From assembly GCA_905181745.1 (NCBI GenBank), contig CAJIYV010000119.1:1-8571 (forward strand): a stretch of DNA of 8,571 bases, given 5' to 3'. The position numbers and the translations under genes are program-made. Origin of the DNA: an uncultured Actinomycetes bacterium (GTDB lineage: Bacteria > Actinomycetota > Actinomycetes > S36-B12). This document shows positions 1 through 5,477 of this stretch, piece after piece. A model generated the notes under the pieces. That model was not told the origin of the DNA. It ran no database searches and saw only the letters and a program-made list of their open reading frames with translations. Positions within the stretch are counted from its first letter, which is position 1. Each line of letters opens with the position of its first letter.

Positions 1-136
1 AACCTCGCCGAGGCGCTCACCTCAACGGGATCAAACGGTAACGCGTCAAAAAAGGTCAACCGCAATGGCGCGTTCAGGGTAAGTCGAATCAGGACATTAA
101 ATACAGTGATGATTTTCTAGCTGTGGATAACTCTGT
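1..136. other. Left-edge region with no confident gene
   Basis: Two opposite-strand frames are open here and neither is convincing. On the plus strand, frame 1 is open from base 1 to a TAG at 118-120 and would be the last 39 codons of a gene entering from the left; its peptide ends in NTVMIF and is rich in Asn and Ser. On the minus strand, a frame is open from just after a TAG near base 118 through to base 1, with TTG codons near 60-67 as possible starts (peptide RLTFFDALPFDPVEV). If real, that minus gene would follow the hydrolase in the same direction. Neither peptide matches a family I recognise, so no CDS is called. I see no hairpin terminator behind the hydrolase stop. Confidence 0.3.
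122..130 (-). other. DnaA-box-like 9-mer
   Basis: The minus strand reads TTATCCACA, an exact match to the classical DnaA box. It lies just downstream of the hydrolase stop codon. I see only one perfect copy in the window, and no AT-rich unwinding region or cluster of boxes, so this is not evidence of a replication origin. It could be an isolated DnaA-binding or titration site, or chance. Confidence 0.3.
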
Positions 137-1051
137 TCAGAACAAGAATCGGTCCCAGGCGGCTTTGACGAACTCGGGGTGTTCGGCTTGGGCCATGTGA
201 CCAGTGTCAGGCAATACAACGACGTGGGCATTGGGAAATTTTTTTGTTAACCTGTGCGCCATTTTGGCATTAACCAGTACGTCATCTCGGCCATAAATTC
301 CCAGGGTCGGAGCACTCACACGTTCGGCCAATTTCCACGGGCGACGTGCCCCCCTGAGGTCGGTATTTGTCTTAAACAGGCCGCGAAGGGAGCCAAGAAA
401 TGCTTCCGTGTTGTAAGTGAAGTGATCGCGTTCCTCGGCTTCCTGAACAGCCTCAGCCATTCGGATGTGAGAAAACTGATCGGGGTGTGCGGTACAGCCA
501 TCAATAGTTGCTTGCACCCGGTCCTGCGCAGAACTCTGAAAATACTTTGGGATCAATTTTTCACCAATACCCGGAATCGCAATTGCTGGTAAATGAACAT
601 TTCCCTTGGTTGCATAAAGGCTCGGCAATGCGGGCGAGATCAAAGTGAGCGAACGCACCAGTTCAGGTTTACGTGCGGCAAGTTGCAATGCAATGGCCCC
701 ACCGAGTGAATTACCAAAAAGATCGACTGGGCCGAGACCCTTGGCCAAGATGAATTCGGCAACAGCTCGGGCATGACCCGACGGGGTGTAATCACCGTCT
801 CGCGGAGGCGGCGACATGCCGAATCCTGGAAGATCAACCGCGTAGCCCGTCAATTGGGTATCGAGAGTCAACATCAGGTCGGTCCAGTTGAGAGAGGACC
901 CACCCAAACCGTGCAGAAAAACACCCGCTCGGTCCGGTGACTTTGCCTCTACCGCGGTTGTTCGATAGGAAATAGTTCGCTTTGGGAGAAATTCAATACT
1001 TCGGTCGTAAGCCTGCGCGGCTTCAACTCGTGGGGTGATGGGGGAAAGCAC
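137..1051 (-). CDS. Alpha/beta-fold hydrolase
   Basis: A 304-residue protein of the alpha/beta hydrolase fold, probably a cytoplasmic esterase or related hydrolase of unknown substrate. The family signatures are in order: the oxyanion-hole motif HG within FLHGLGG (about 46-51), the strand and turn DLPGFGMS (73-80), the nucleophile elbow GNSLGG (113-118, Ser115), the acid in GRDD (254-257, most likely Asp257) and the histidine in DTGHMAQ (His285). All three catalytic residues are present, so the enzyme should be active. Residues about 140-245 form the variable cap domain that sets substrate choice. There is no signal peptide. The start is GTG at 1051, chosen because a TACGCT -10 box ends 6 nt upstream, which fits a leaderless mRNA. 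The gene is divergent from the TetR regulator and shares its promoter region, so the regulator may control it. The family is certain; the substrate is unknown. Confidence 0.93.
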   Translation of the reverse strand: MLSPITPRVEAAQAYDRSIEFLPKRTISYRTTAVEAKSPDRAGVFLHGLGGSSLNWTDLMLTLDTQLTGYAVDLPGFGMSPPPRDGDYTPSGHARAVAEFILAKGLGPVDLFGNSLGGAIALQLAARKPELVRSLTLISPALPSLYATKGNVHLPAIAIPGIGEKLIPKYFQSSAQDRVQATIDGCTAHPDQFSHIRMAEAVQEAEERDHFTYNTEAFLGSLRGLFKTNTDLRGARRPWKLAERVSAPTLGIYGRDDVLVNAKMAHRLTKKFPNAHVVVLPDTGHMAQAEHPEFVKAAWDRFLF

Positions 1052-1057
1052 TGTGGC

Positions 1058-1087
1058 AGCGTACGGGATAAATGTGCGTCACGGCAA
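1058..1087 (-). promoter_or_regulatory. Putative leaderless promoter of the hydrolase
   Basis: Read on the minus strand, TTGCCG (1082-1087) and TACGCT (1058-1063) are separated by 18 bp and resemble -35 and -10 boxes. The -10 box is followed by exactly 6 nt and then the GTG start at 1051. Transcription would therefore start at or next to the G of the start codon. No Shine-Dalgarno sequence is seen. The -35 box overlaps the 18-bp palindrome at 1083-1100. Confidence 0.55.
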
Positions 1088-1100
1088 AGTACACTATGCC
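1083..1100. promoter_or_regulatory. Candidate TetR operator, 18-bp palindrome
   Basis: The sequence GGCAAAGTACACTATGCC is an inverted repeat in which 7 of 9 base pairs are symmetric (GGCA.AGT / ACT.TGCC). Size and symmetry are typical of sites bound by TetR-family dimers. It covers the -10 box of the tetR gene (1090-1095) and overlaps the proposed -35 box of the hydrolase. A bound repressor would therefore block both divergent promoters. The operator role is inferred from position and symmetry only. Confidence 0.55.
1090..1095 (+). promoter_or_regulatory. Putative -10 box of the tetR gene (leaderless)
   Basis: TACACT fits the TANNNT pattern of actinobacterial housekeeping -10 boxes. Six bases separate it from ATG 1102, which would put the transcript start on that ATG. 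This favours 1102 over the earlier in-frame ATGs at 1072 and 1096, which lie upstream of the predicted transcription start. No good -35 box is seen 16-18 bp upstream. The box lies within the palindrome at 1083-1100, which suggests autoregulation. Confidence 0.55.
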
Positions 1101-1101
1101 A

Positions 1102-1755
1102 ATGGCTTTAACGGCATCCATCGACGAATCAAGTTCGCGCTCGGCACGTCTGCCCAAAGCAGAACGCCGAGAACAACTTATGGCCGTGGCGCGGTCAGTC
1201 TTTGCTGAACAGGGATACCACACCACCAGCATGGAAATAATCGCCGAGACCGCCGGAGTCTCCAAGCCACTGCTGTACCAGCATTTCCCCAGCAAACTTG
1301 ATTTGTACTTGGCGCTACTCGACGCTGGTATTGACGAATTACTCGACAAGTCAGATGTTTCCCTGCGCGACATCACCGATAATAAATTGCGCGTAATCGC
1401 TACCGTTCAAACGTACTTTGAGTTTGTAGACGACCCCCAAGACGCCTATCGTCTCGTTTTCGAATCTGACCTCACCAACGAACCTGAAGTGCGGGCCCGC
1501 CTCGAGCGCCTCGAGCGAGAAGTAATCAAGCGGATTGCTGCAGTCATCAAACAGGACACCGGCTTAAGTGAAACTCAAGCAACCCTGCTGGGGGCCGGGC
1601 TACACGGTATGGCCCAAGTTGCGGCCACCAATTGGTTGCGGGATCCTTCGCTTCCCAGAAGTGACGCAGCCGAACTCGTGTCACTTCTCTCATGGCGCGG
1701 AATCAGCGGATTCCCGCTCTCGCACCCACCGACCAGCCCACCCTTAGCGCAGTAA
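1102..1755 (+). CDS. TetR-family transcriptional regulator
   Basis: A 217-residue TetR-family regulator. The N-terminal DNA-binding domain spans about residues 17-65: RLPKAERREQLMAVA leads into helix 1, then FAEQGYHTTSM, and the helix-turn-helix EIIAETAGVSKPLLYQHFPSK. The C-terminal all-helical part (about 70-205) is the ligand and dimer domain; its ligand is unknown. The DNA-binding half and the match in neighbours make it the likely counterpart of M. tuberculosis Rv3208, from memory. The longer reading from ATG 1072 adds ten residues, but the -10 box at 1090-1095 argues for ATG 1102. A short in-frame duplication around 1498-1517 encodes RLERLERE. The DUF3107 gene follows 31 nt downstream, probably in the same operon. 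The regulator probably represses itself and perhaps the divergent hydrolase, through the palindrome at 1083-1100. Confidence 0.93.
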   Translation: MALTASIDESSSRSARLPKAERREQLMAVARSVFAEQGYHTTSMEIIAETAGVSKPLLYQHFPSKLDLYLALLDAGIDELLDKSDVSLRDITDNKLRVIATVQTYFEFVDDPQDAYRLVFESDLTNEPEVRARLERLEREVIKRIAAVIKQDTGLSETQATLLGAGLHGMAQVAATNWLRDPSLPRSDAAELVSLLSWRGISGFPLSHPPTSPPLAQ

Positions 1756-1773
1756 CACAACCACATAGCAATC

Positions 1774-1780
1774 GGAAGGA
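1774..1780 (+). promoter_or_regulatory. Ribosome binding site of the DUF3107 gene
   Basis: GGAAGGA lies 6 nt before ATG 1787. It is the clearest Shine-Dalgarno sequence in the window and fits an internal operon gene. The first genes of transcripts here appear to lack one. Confidence 0.7.
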
Positions 1781-1786
1781 AGAATT

Positions 1787-2008
1787 ATGGACATCACAAT
1801 TGGAGTGCAACACATTGCACGAGATATCTCACTTGAAACTGAGGAGAGCGCCGAGGCGATTTCTCAGAAAGTCACGGAAGCGATTGCCGCGGACGGAATG
1901 CTCAACTTGACCGACACTAAGGGTCGGATTGTTCTGGTGCCGGCTAGCAAAATTGCCTACGTTGATCTAGGACCTGCGACCGGCCGTCGCGTTGGGTTTG
2001 GTAAATAG
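1787..2008 (+). CDS. DUF3107 family small protein
   Basis: A 73-residue cytoplasmic protein of the actinobacterial DUF3107 family, related to M. tuberculosis Rv3208A (antigen TB9.4) by remembered sequence and position. Shared features are the N-terminal strand MDITIGVQHIARDISLET, a central helix around EAISQKVTEAIA, the strand and turn LTDTKGRIVLVPASKIAYVDLG (about 41-62), and the C-terminal RRVGFGK. It ends right after this motif, so it lacks the longer tail of the mycobacterial protein. No enzyme motif, signal peptide or membrane segment is seen, and its function is unknown. It sits 31 nt behind the TetR gene with a strong ribosome binding site, so the two are probably co-transcribed. Its TAG stop is 3 nt from the stop of the convergent ferritin-like gene. 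Confidence 0.9.
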   Translation: MDITIGVQHIARDISLETEESAEAISQKVTEAIAADGMLNLTDTKGRIVLVPASKIAYVDLGPATGRRVGFGK

Positions 2009-2011
2009 CTT

Positions 2012-2707
2012 CTAGGCTGCTAAACCGAGATCGGCCATGCGCCGAGAGTGGTTATCCGTTAATCGCGCCAACATGCGACCGATTTCCGCGAGATCAGCTC
2101 CTGGCCGATCAACTCCTCCAATTATTAGTACTGCCAACGCATCCCGTTCAGCGGCCACTCTTTGGGCTTGAGATAACGCCTCACCCACAAGTCGTCGCCC
2201 CCAGAGCGCCAAACGCCCGGCAACTTTTGGGTCTTCCTCTATTGCTGTGCGAATCCGTTCCACGACGTAGGCCGCCTGTGAAAGGTCATCACACACTTCA
2301 TGCACCAGTTCGCGAGTTTTGGGATCAACATAAGAAGAAATCTCGCGGTAAAAATCCAAACCGATTCCATCACCCACAAAAGCCTTCATTAATCCTTCGA
2401 GCCAGTCCGTTGGCTTGGTCTTCATATGAAAGTCTTCCAGTGTCTGCCGAAATGGCTCCATCGCGATTTCAGGGTCGGCACCGAGTTCAACAAGTCGATT
2501 ACGCAGCGCGATGAAGTGCCTAAATTCCGCTGTGGCCAATTCGCCTATCGAGGCCTTGTCGGCGAACGTTGGCGCCAGCACCGAATCAGCAGCCATCCGC
2601 TCAAAAGCGGTCAGTTCACTCACGGCCAGCACTGCGAGGAGGTCAATGACCGCCGCCCGGTATTGGGGATCATCGTCCAACTCCTGATCAATCGAATCCT
2701 GAGTCAT
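2012..2707 (-). CDS. Ferritin-like fold protein (MiaE-like, Rv3210c type)
   Basis: A 231-residue, mostly helical soluble protein of the ferritin-like group found beside DUF3107 and a DEAD-box helicase in actinobacteria (Rv3210c type). The first half shows the expected metal-site pattern: Glu31 in SELTAFERMA on one helix and an ExxH pair, Glu61 and His64, in TAEFRHF on the next. The second half has no clear ExxH; Glu150 in YVVERIR is the best candidate ligand, so the metal centre may be incomplete or unusual. Related proteins are sometimes annotated as tRNA hydroxylase (MiaE)-like, but that activity is not supported by anything visible here. The C-terminal NHSRRMADLGLAA looks like a family signature. 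The start is ATG 2707; no good ribosome binding site is seen. The gene is divergent from the helicase across 153 bp. Confidence 0.82.
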   Translation of the reverse strand: MTQDSIDQELDDDPQYRAAVIDLLAVLAVSELTAFERMAADSVLAPTFADKASIGELATAEFRHFIALRNRLVELGADPEIAMEPFRQTLEDFHMKTKPTDWLEGLMKAFVGDGIGLDFYREISSYVDPKTRELVHEVCDDLSQAAYVVERIRTAIEEDPKVAGRLALWGRRLVGEALSQAQRVAAERDALAVLIIGGVDRPGADLAEIGRMLARLTDNHSRRMADLGLAA

Positions 2708-2744
2708 AGGGCCGAATCAACTCCGCTCATATCGGGGGATCGCA

Positions 2745-2764
2745 CTTGGCTAGGGCTAGCCGAG
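2745..2764. promoter_or_regulatory. 20-bp dyad between ferritin-like and helicase genes
   Basis: CTTGGCTA and TAGCCGAG flank a GGGC centre. Seven of the eight arm pairs are exact and one is T-G. The element lies between two divergent genes, so it is unlikely to be a terminator. It may be an operator for either gene or part of a promoter region. No protein can be assigned to it from sequence. Confidence 0.4.
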
Positions 2765-2783
2765 CCCCATAAGGGTATCGGGG

Positions 2784-2860
2784 TACCATGAAATCAATGA
2801 GCCATTCGCTCAGGATCCCCGAAGCGGGCTGATCCCCGCCTCATTAACACTGGAGTTCCC
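2784..2860 (+). promoter_or_regulatory. Helicase promoter and 5' leader with hairpin and tiny ORF
   Basis: TACCAT (2784-2789) is a plausible -10 box. Transcription would start near 2796, giving a leader of about 65 nt. The leader contains an 11-codon ORF from ATG 2797 (MSHSLRIPEAG, TGA at 2830-2832), itself placed 7 nt after the -10 box. It also contains a GC-rich hairpin, GCGGG and CCCGC around a six-base loop (about 2825-2840), overlapping that ORF's stop. A GGAG at 2852-2855 then precedes the CTG start by 5 nt. No clear -35 box is seen. A role in translation control is inference. Confidence 0.35.
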
Positions 2861-4333
2861 CTGTCAACCACGACCGAAAACCCGCCTGAAAACCAGGCAG
2901 AAAATACGCTAGCACCGGCTAAATCATTTGCCGAACTCGGAGCGCACCCCAAAATTGTTTCCGCGCTTTCAGCTAAGGGCATTGATTTTGCCTTCCCCAT
3001 CCAAGAAATGTGCATGTCCATGGCCCTTGATGGACGCGACATTATTGGCCAAGCCAAAACCGGAACTGGTAAAACATTAGGTTTCGGAGTGCCCTTGCTT
3101 CAGCGCATGGAGATCCCTGGTGGATCAACACCACAGGCACTCGTTGTCTGTCCTACCCGCGAACTCGCATCCCAAGTTGCATCCGATCTCGAAATTGCCG
3201 GCAAGGACCTCCACATTCGCGTCCTGGCCGTGTACGGCGGTCGCGCAATTGAGCCCCAGATCGATGCCCTCAAATCCGGAATCGATGTTGTAGTGGGAAC
3301 CCCCGGGCGAATACTTGACCTTGCCGGTCGTCGCGATCTCAATTTGAGCAGCGTACGGGTACTCGTTATGGACGAAGCCGACGAAATGCTCGACATGGGC
3401 TTCCTCCCGGACGTTGAACGAATTGTCGCAATGCTCCCCACCAGCCGACAAACCATGTTGTTCTCGGCCACAATGCCGGGTCAAATTGTCAACCTGGCTC
3501 GCCGCTACATGTCACAACCCACGCATATTCGCGCAAGTGATCCCAGTGATGAAAGTGCATTGGTTGACTCAATTGAGCAGCATGTATGGCGCGCCCATCC
3601 AATGGACAAGTTCGAACTGGTTGCCCGAATCATGCAAGCAGATGGTCGTGGGCTCGCCATGATCTTTACTCGGACAAAGAGAAAAGCACAAAAGATTTAC
3701 GATGATCTCACCGAGCGCGGCTTCGCCGTGGGAACTGTCCACGGCGATTTAGGCCAAGGCGCGCGTGAACAAGCCCTGCGTGCATTCCGCGGGGGCAAGA
3801 TTGACATCCTTGTGGCAACCGATGTGGCGGCTCGAGGCATTGACGTTGATGGTGTGACCCACGTAATCAACTTTGAGTGCCCAGAAGATGAAAAGGCCTA
3901 CTTGCACCGAGTTGGGCGTACAGGTCGAGCGGGTAACTCTGGGGTTGCAGTGACGCTCGTTGACTGGGAAGACGTTGCCCGCTGGCAAATGATTGATCGT
4001 GCACTCAAATTGCCGTTCAAGGATCCACTTGAGACCTATTCAACGAGTGAGCATGTGTACACCGGTCTTGGTATCCCAGCTGATGCAACCGGTCGCCTAG
4101 CAAAGAGTGACCGGACCCGCGCTGGTCTTGGCGCTGAGAACATTGAGGATATTGGCGGGAAGCAACCACAGCAAAAACCGCCCGCTCGCAAATCATCTGG
4201 AGGCAGGCCCCCGGCACGCAAGCATGCCACAGCTAAGGCGCCGACGGGCACCTCTGATGGCATTACCCCGAAGAACAAGCCAACAGGCAAAACCCGCGAA
4301 CGTCGCCGGACCCGCAGCGGTGACGGAGCCTAA
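2861..4333 (+). CDS. rhlE: DEAD-box ATP-dependent RNA helicase
   Basis: A DEAD-box RNA helicase of about 490 residues, which unwinds structured RNA using ATP; its relatives work in mRNA decay, ribosome assembly and cold adaptation. All core motifs are present, counted from the CTG start: phenylalanine and Q motif (SFAELG to FPIQ, Gln48), motif I AKTGTGKT (65-72), Ia PTRELA (98-103), TPGR (147-150), DEAD (171-174), SAT (202-204), then the second RecA domain with TDVAARGID (320-328) and HRVGRTGR (349-356). The tail from about residue 430 is basic and disordered, with PPARK twice, typical of RNA-binding extensions. The first in-frame ATG (3008) lies inside the conserved core, after the Q motif, so it cannot be the real start. 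Between the upstream TGA (2798-2800) and it there is no ATG, GTG or TTG. CTG 2861, with GGAG 5 nt upstream, is the best start. It is the positional match of Rv3211 (rhlE). Confidence 0.9.
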   Translation: MSTTTENPPENQAENTLAPAKSFAELGAHPKIVSALSAKGIDFAFPIQEMCMSMALDGRDIIGQAKTGTGKTLGFGVPLLQRMEIPGGSTPQALVVCPTRELASQVASDLEIAGKDLHIRVLAVYGGRAIEPQIDALKSGIDVVVGTPGRILDLAGRRDLNLSSVRVLVMDEADEMLDMGFLPDVERIVAMLPTSRQTMLFSATMPGQIVNLARRYMSQPTHIRASDPSDESALVDSIEQHVWRAHPMDKFELVARIMQADGRGLAMIFTRTKRKAQKIYDDLTERGFAVGTVHGDLGQGAREQALRAFRGGKIDILVATDVAARGIDVDGVTHVINFECPEDEKAYLHRVGRTGRAGNSGVAVTLVDWEDVARWQMIDRALKLPFKDPLETYSTSEHVYTGLGIPADATGRLAKSDRTRAGLGAENIEDIGGKQPQQKPPARKSSGGRPPARKHATAKAPTGTSDGITPKNKPTGKTRERRRTRSGDGA

Positions 4334-4706
4334 GTACTCACGTGAGCTTGCGCGCACTCGCGAGTGTGCGCGCTTGGCGCGGGATTTCCTTGAAGTACAC
4401 GTGCCGGCTTCACCTGCAAGAGAGTCCTTAGAACTCGTTGCATCTGAATTGGTCACGAATGCCTTTACACACGGAATCGGTGAAATCCACATCACACTTG
4501 AATCTGGGCCGCAATCGAAGTGGACTCTGCGCGTGAGTAGCGATTTCGACGCATCAGCCGATCCACCAGATCTGGGTGGTCAGAAAGTTCGTCACGATCT
4601 TGCCAAAAACGGGCGGGGTCTACAGGTTGTTGGTGCAGTGAGCTCAGAATGGGGATGGAATATGTCAGGCCCAACCCTGATCGTGCGGGCAACCATTTCA
4701 CATTAA
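4320..4706 (+). CDS. RsbW-like ATP-binding protein (HATPase, anti-sigma type)
   Basis: A 128-residue protein with the GHKL/HATPase fold used by anti-sigma factor serine kinases such as RsbW and SpoIIAB. The N box is ESLELVASELVTNAFTHG (about 35-52, with Glu43 and Asn47), the weak G1 region is SSDFDASADPP (73-83), and the G2 box is NGRGLQVVGAVSSEWGW (97-113). The whole protein is this one domain, the usual size. The start is GTG 4320, inside the helicase's last codons, so the genes overlap by 14 nt and translation may be coupled. A much longer reading from ATG 4107 is possible on paper, but those extra residues only mirror the helicase tail in another frame. No sigma factor or STAS antagonist is nearby, so its partner is unknown. 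Its TAA stop directly abuts the opposite-strand stop at 4707. Confidence 0.85.
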   Translation: MTEPKYSRELARTRECARLARDFLEVHVPASPARESLELVASELVTNAFTHGIGEIHITLESGPQSKWTLRVSSDFDASADPPDLGGQKVRHDLAKNGRGLQVVGAVSSEWGWNMSGPTLIVRATISH

Positions 4707-5459
4707 CTAGAAAGTCGTGTAACTCACCCAGATAAGCAGCGCCGAGAACAACCCCACAGCGAAGGTGAACCAGCCAAGCCTCGCCACCTTCATGCTCGGT
4801 AACTCCTCAAGAAAAACTCCCATCAGAACCGCGCCTCCAAGGAATCCCATGGGAATAGCAACCCAGAGTTCGTTCGGTGGTGGTGCGATAAATGACAGCA
4901 GGAGCCCTAGCGCGAGGGCGGCCGAAAGCACCCACCTATCTTCCCTACGGAAAAGTTTCGGGTGGGCTCGCACCATGCCCCGATCGATCAGAATGAAATG
5001 CAAGCTCATCACCAGGGCGAAAAGAATCGCAAAATCGGCACCTATTTCAATTCGATCGAAATTCGTGTACGCGAAGATAAGGCTAAGGAGTGCATTCATG
5101 CCCAGATGGATCCGGTAGAGCTGCTGTGATCCATTCGGCTTTGACTCGGCTTTAGCATCGAGAAAATAGAAGGTTACCAAGCCGATCAAGGCCACGAAGA
5201 ACAGCGATGATTGCACAAACAAATCTGGGAGCGCTTCGGCCAGACCTGCCTGGTGGAATGCCTTCTCGCCCTCGGCTAATTCCGGCAGCAAATGCACGAA
5301 TACGTAGGCGATTGCAACGCCGCCAGCGAATGAGGCGATGGCGTTTTGGCGACTTGATGTTCGATTAAGTAGTTTGCTGTTAAGAACGCGGGGGGCAAAA
5401 ATGTGCGCCATCGAAACAAACGCTGTTAGCGCTATTGCTAAAACCCACGTTGCATTCAC
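4707..5459 (-). CDS. ZIP-like polytopic membrane protein
   Basis: A 250-residue integral membrane protein with about seven or eight hydrophobic segments (roughly 4-21, 42-59, 83-100, 119-132, 142-159, 175-192, 198-215, 228-247). It resembles the ZIP metal transporter fold: the second segment ends in AGGVAIAYVFVHLLPEL, like the GxxxxxxxHLLPE pattern of ZIP proteins, and FLGGAVLMGVFLEELP (206-221) resembles their later Gly-rich segment ending in E-LP. However, the usual metal site is reduced. In the middle segments only SLHFILID (His154, Asp159) recalls the HNxxD motif, and there is no HExxH. It may be a degenerate or different-substrate member. The start is GTG 5459, the only choice, since an in-frame TAG sits 9 nt upstream and the first helix begins at once. 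It lies 18 nt behind the dehydrogenase stop, so it is likely in the same operon. Zinc transport is not demonstrated. Confidence 0.75.
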   Translation of the reverse strand: MNATWVLAIALTAFVSMAHIFAPRVLNSKLLNRTSSRQNAIASFAGGVAIAYVFVHLLPELAEGEKAFHQAGLAEALPDLFVQSSLFFVALIGLVTFYFLDAKAESKPNGSQQLYRIHLGMNALLSLIFAYTNFDRIEIGADFAILFALVMSLHFILIDRGMVRAHPKLFRREDRWVLSAALALGLLLSFIAPPPNELWVAIPMGFLGGAVLMGVFLEELPSMKVARLGWFTFAVGLFSALLIWVSYTTF

Positions 5460-5477
5460 CGAGCCAGCCTAGTTGCA

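Noticed and set aside
1..136. Possible replication origin, because of the perfect DnaA box
   Set aside because: Only one perfect box is visible, there is no cluster, no clear unwinding element, and none of the usual origin neighbours (dnaA, dnaN, recF, rpmH).
254..592. Plus-strand 112-residue open frame
   Set aside because: It is antisense to the hydrolase, which has full catalytic motifs; the frame shows no family feature and no start signal.
1072..1101. TetR start at ATG 1072 or ATG 1096
   Set aside because: Both lie at or upstream of the predicted transcription start, given the TACACT box at 1090-1095, and no ribosome binding site supports them. ATG 1096 cannot be fully excluded.
1498..1517. 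Tandem repeat CTCGAGCG within the tetR gene
   Set aside because: It is just two copies encoding RLERLERE in a helix; it keeps the frame and has no sign of a mobile or regulatory repeat.
2788..2832. Short ORF from ATG 2788 as the true helicase start
   Set aside because: It is in a different frame from the helicase and ends at TGA 2830-2832; joining them would need a frameshift for which I see no slippery site.
4107..4319. N-terminal extension of the RsbW-like ATPase from ATG 4107
   Set aside because: The extra residues are read in another frame of the helicase's basic tail and show no domain. GTG 4320 gives the normal single-domain length.
3008..4333. Helicase starting at ATG 3008
   Set aside because: This start falls after the Q motif and would remove conserved residues encoded in frame directly upstream.
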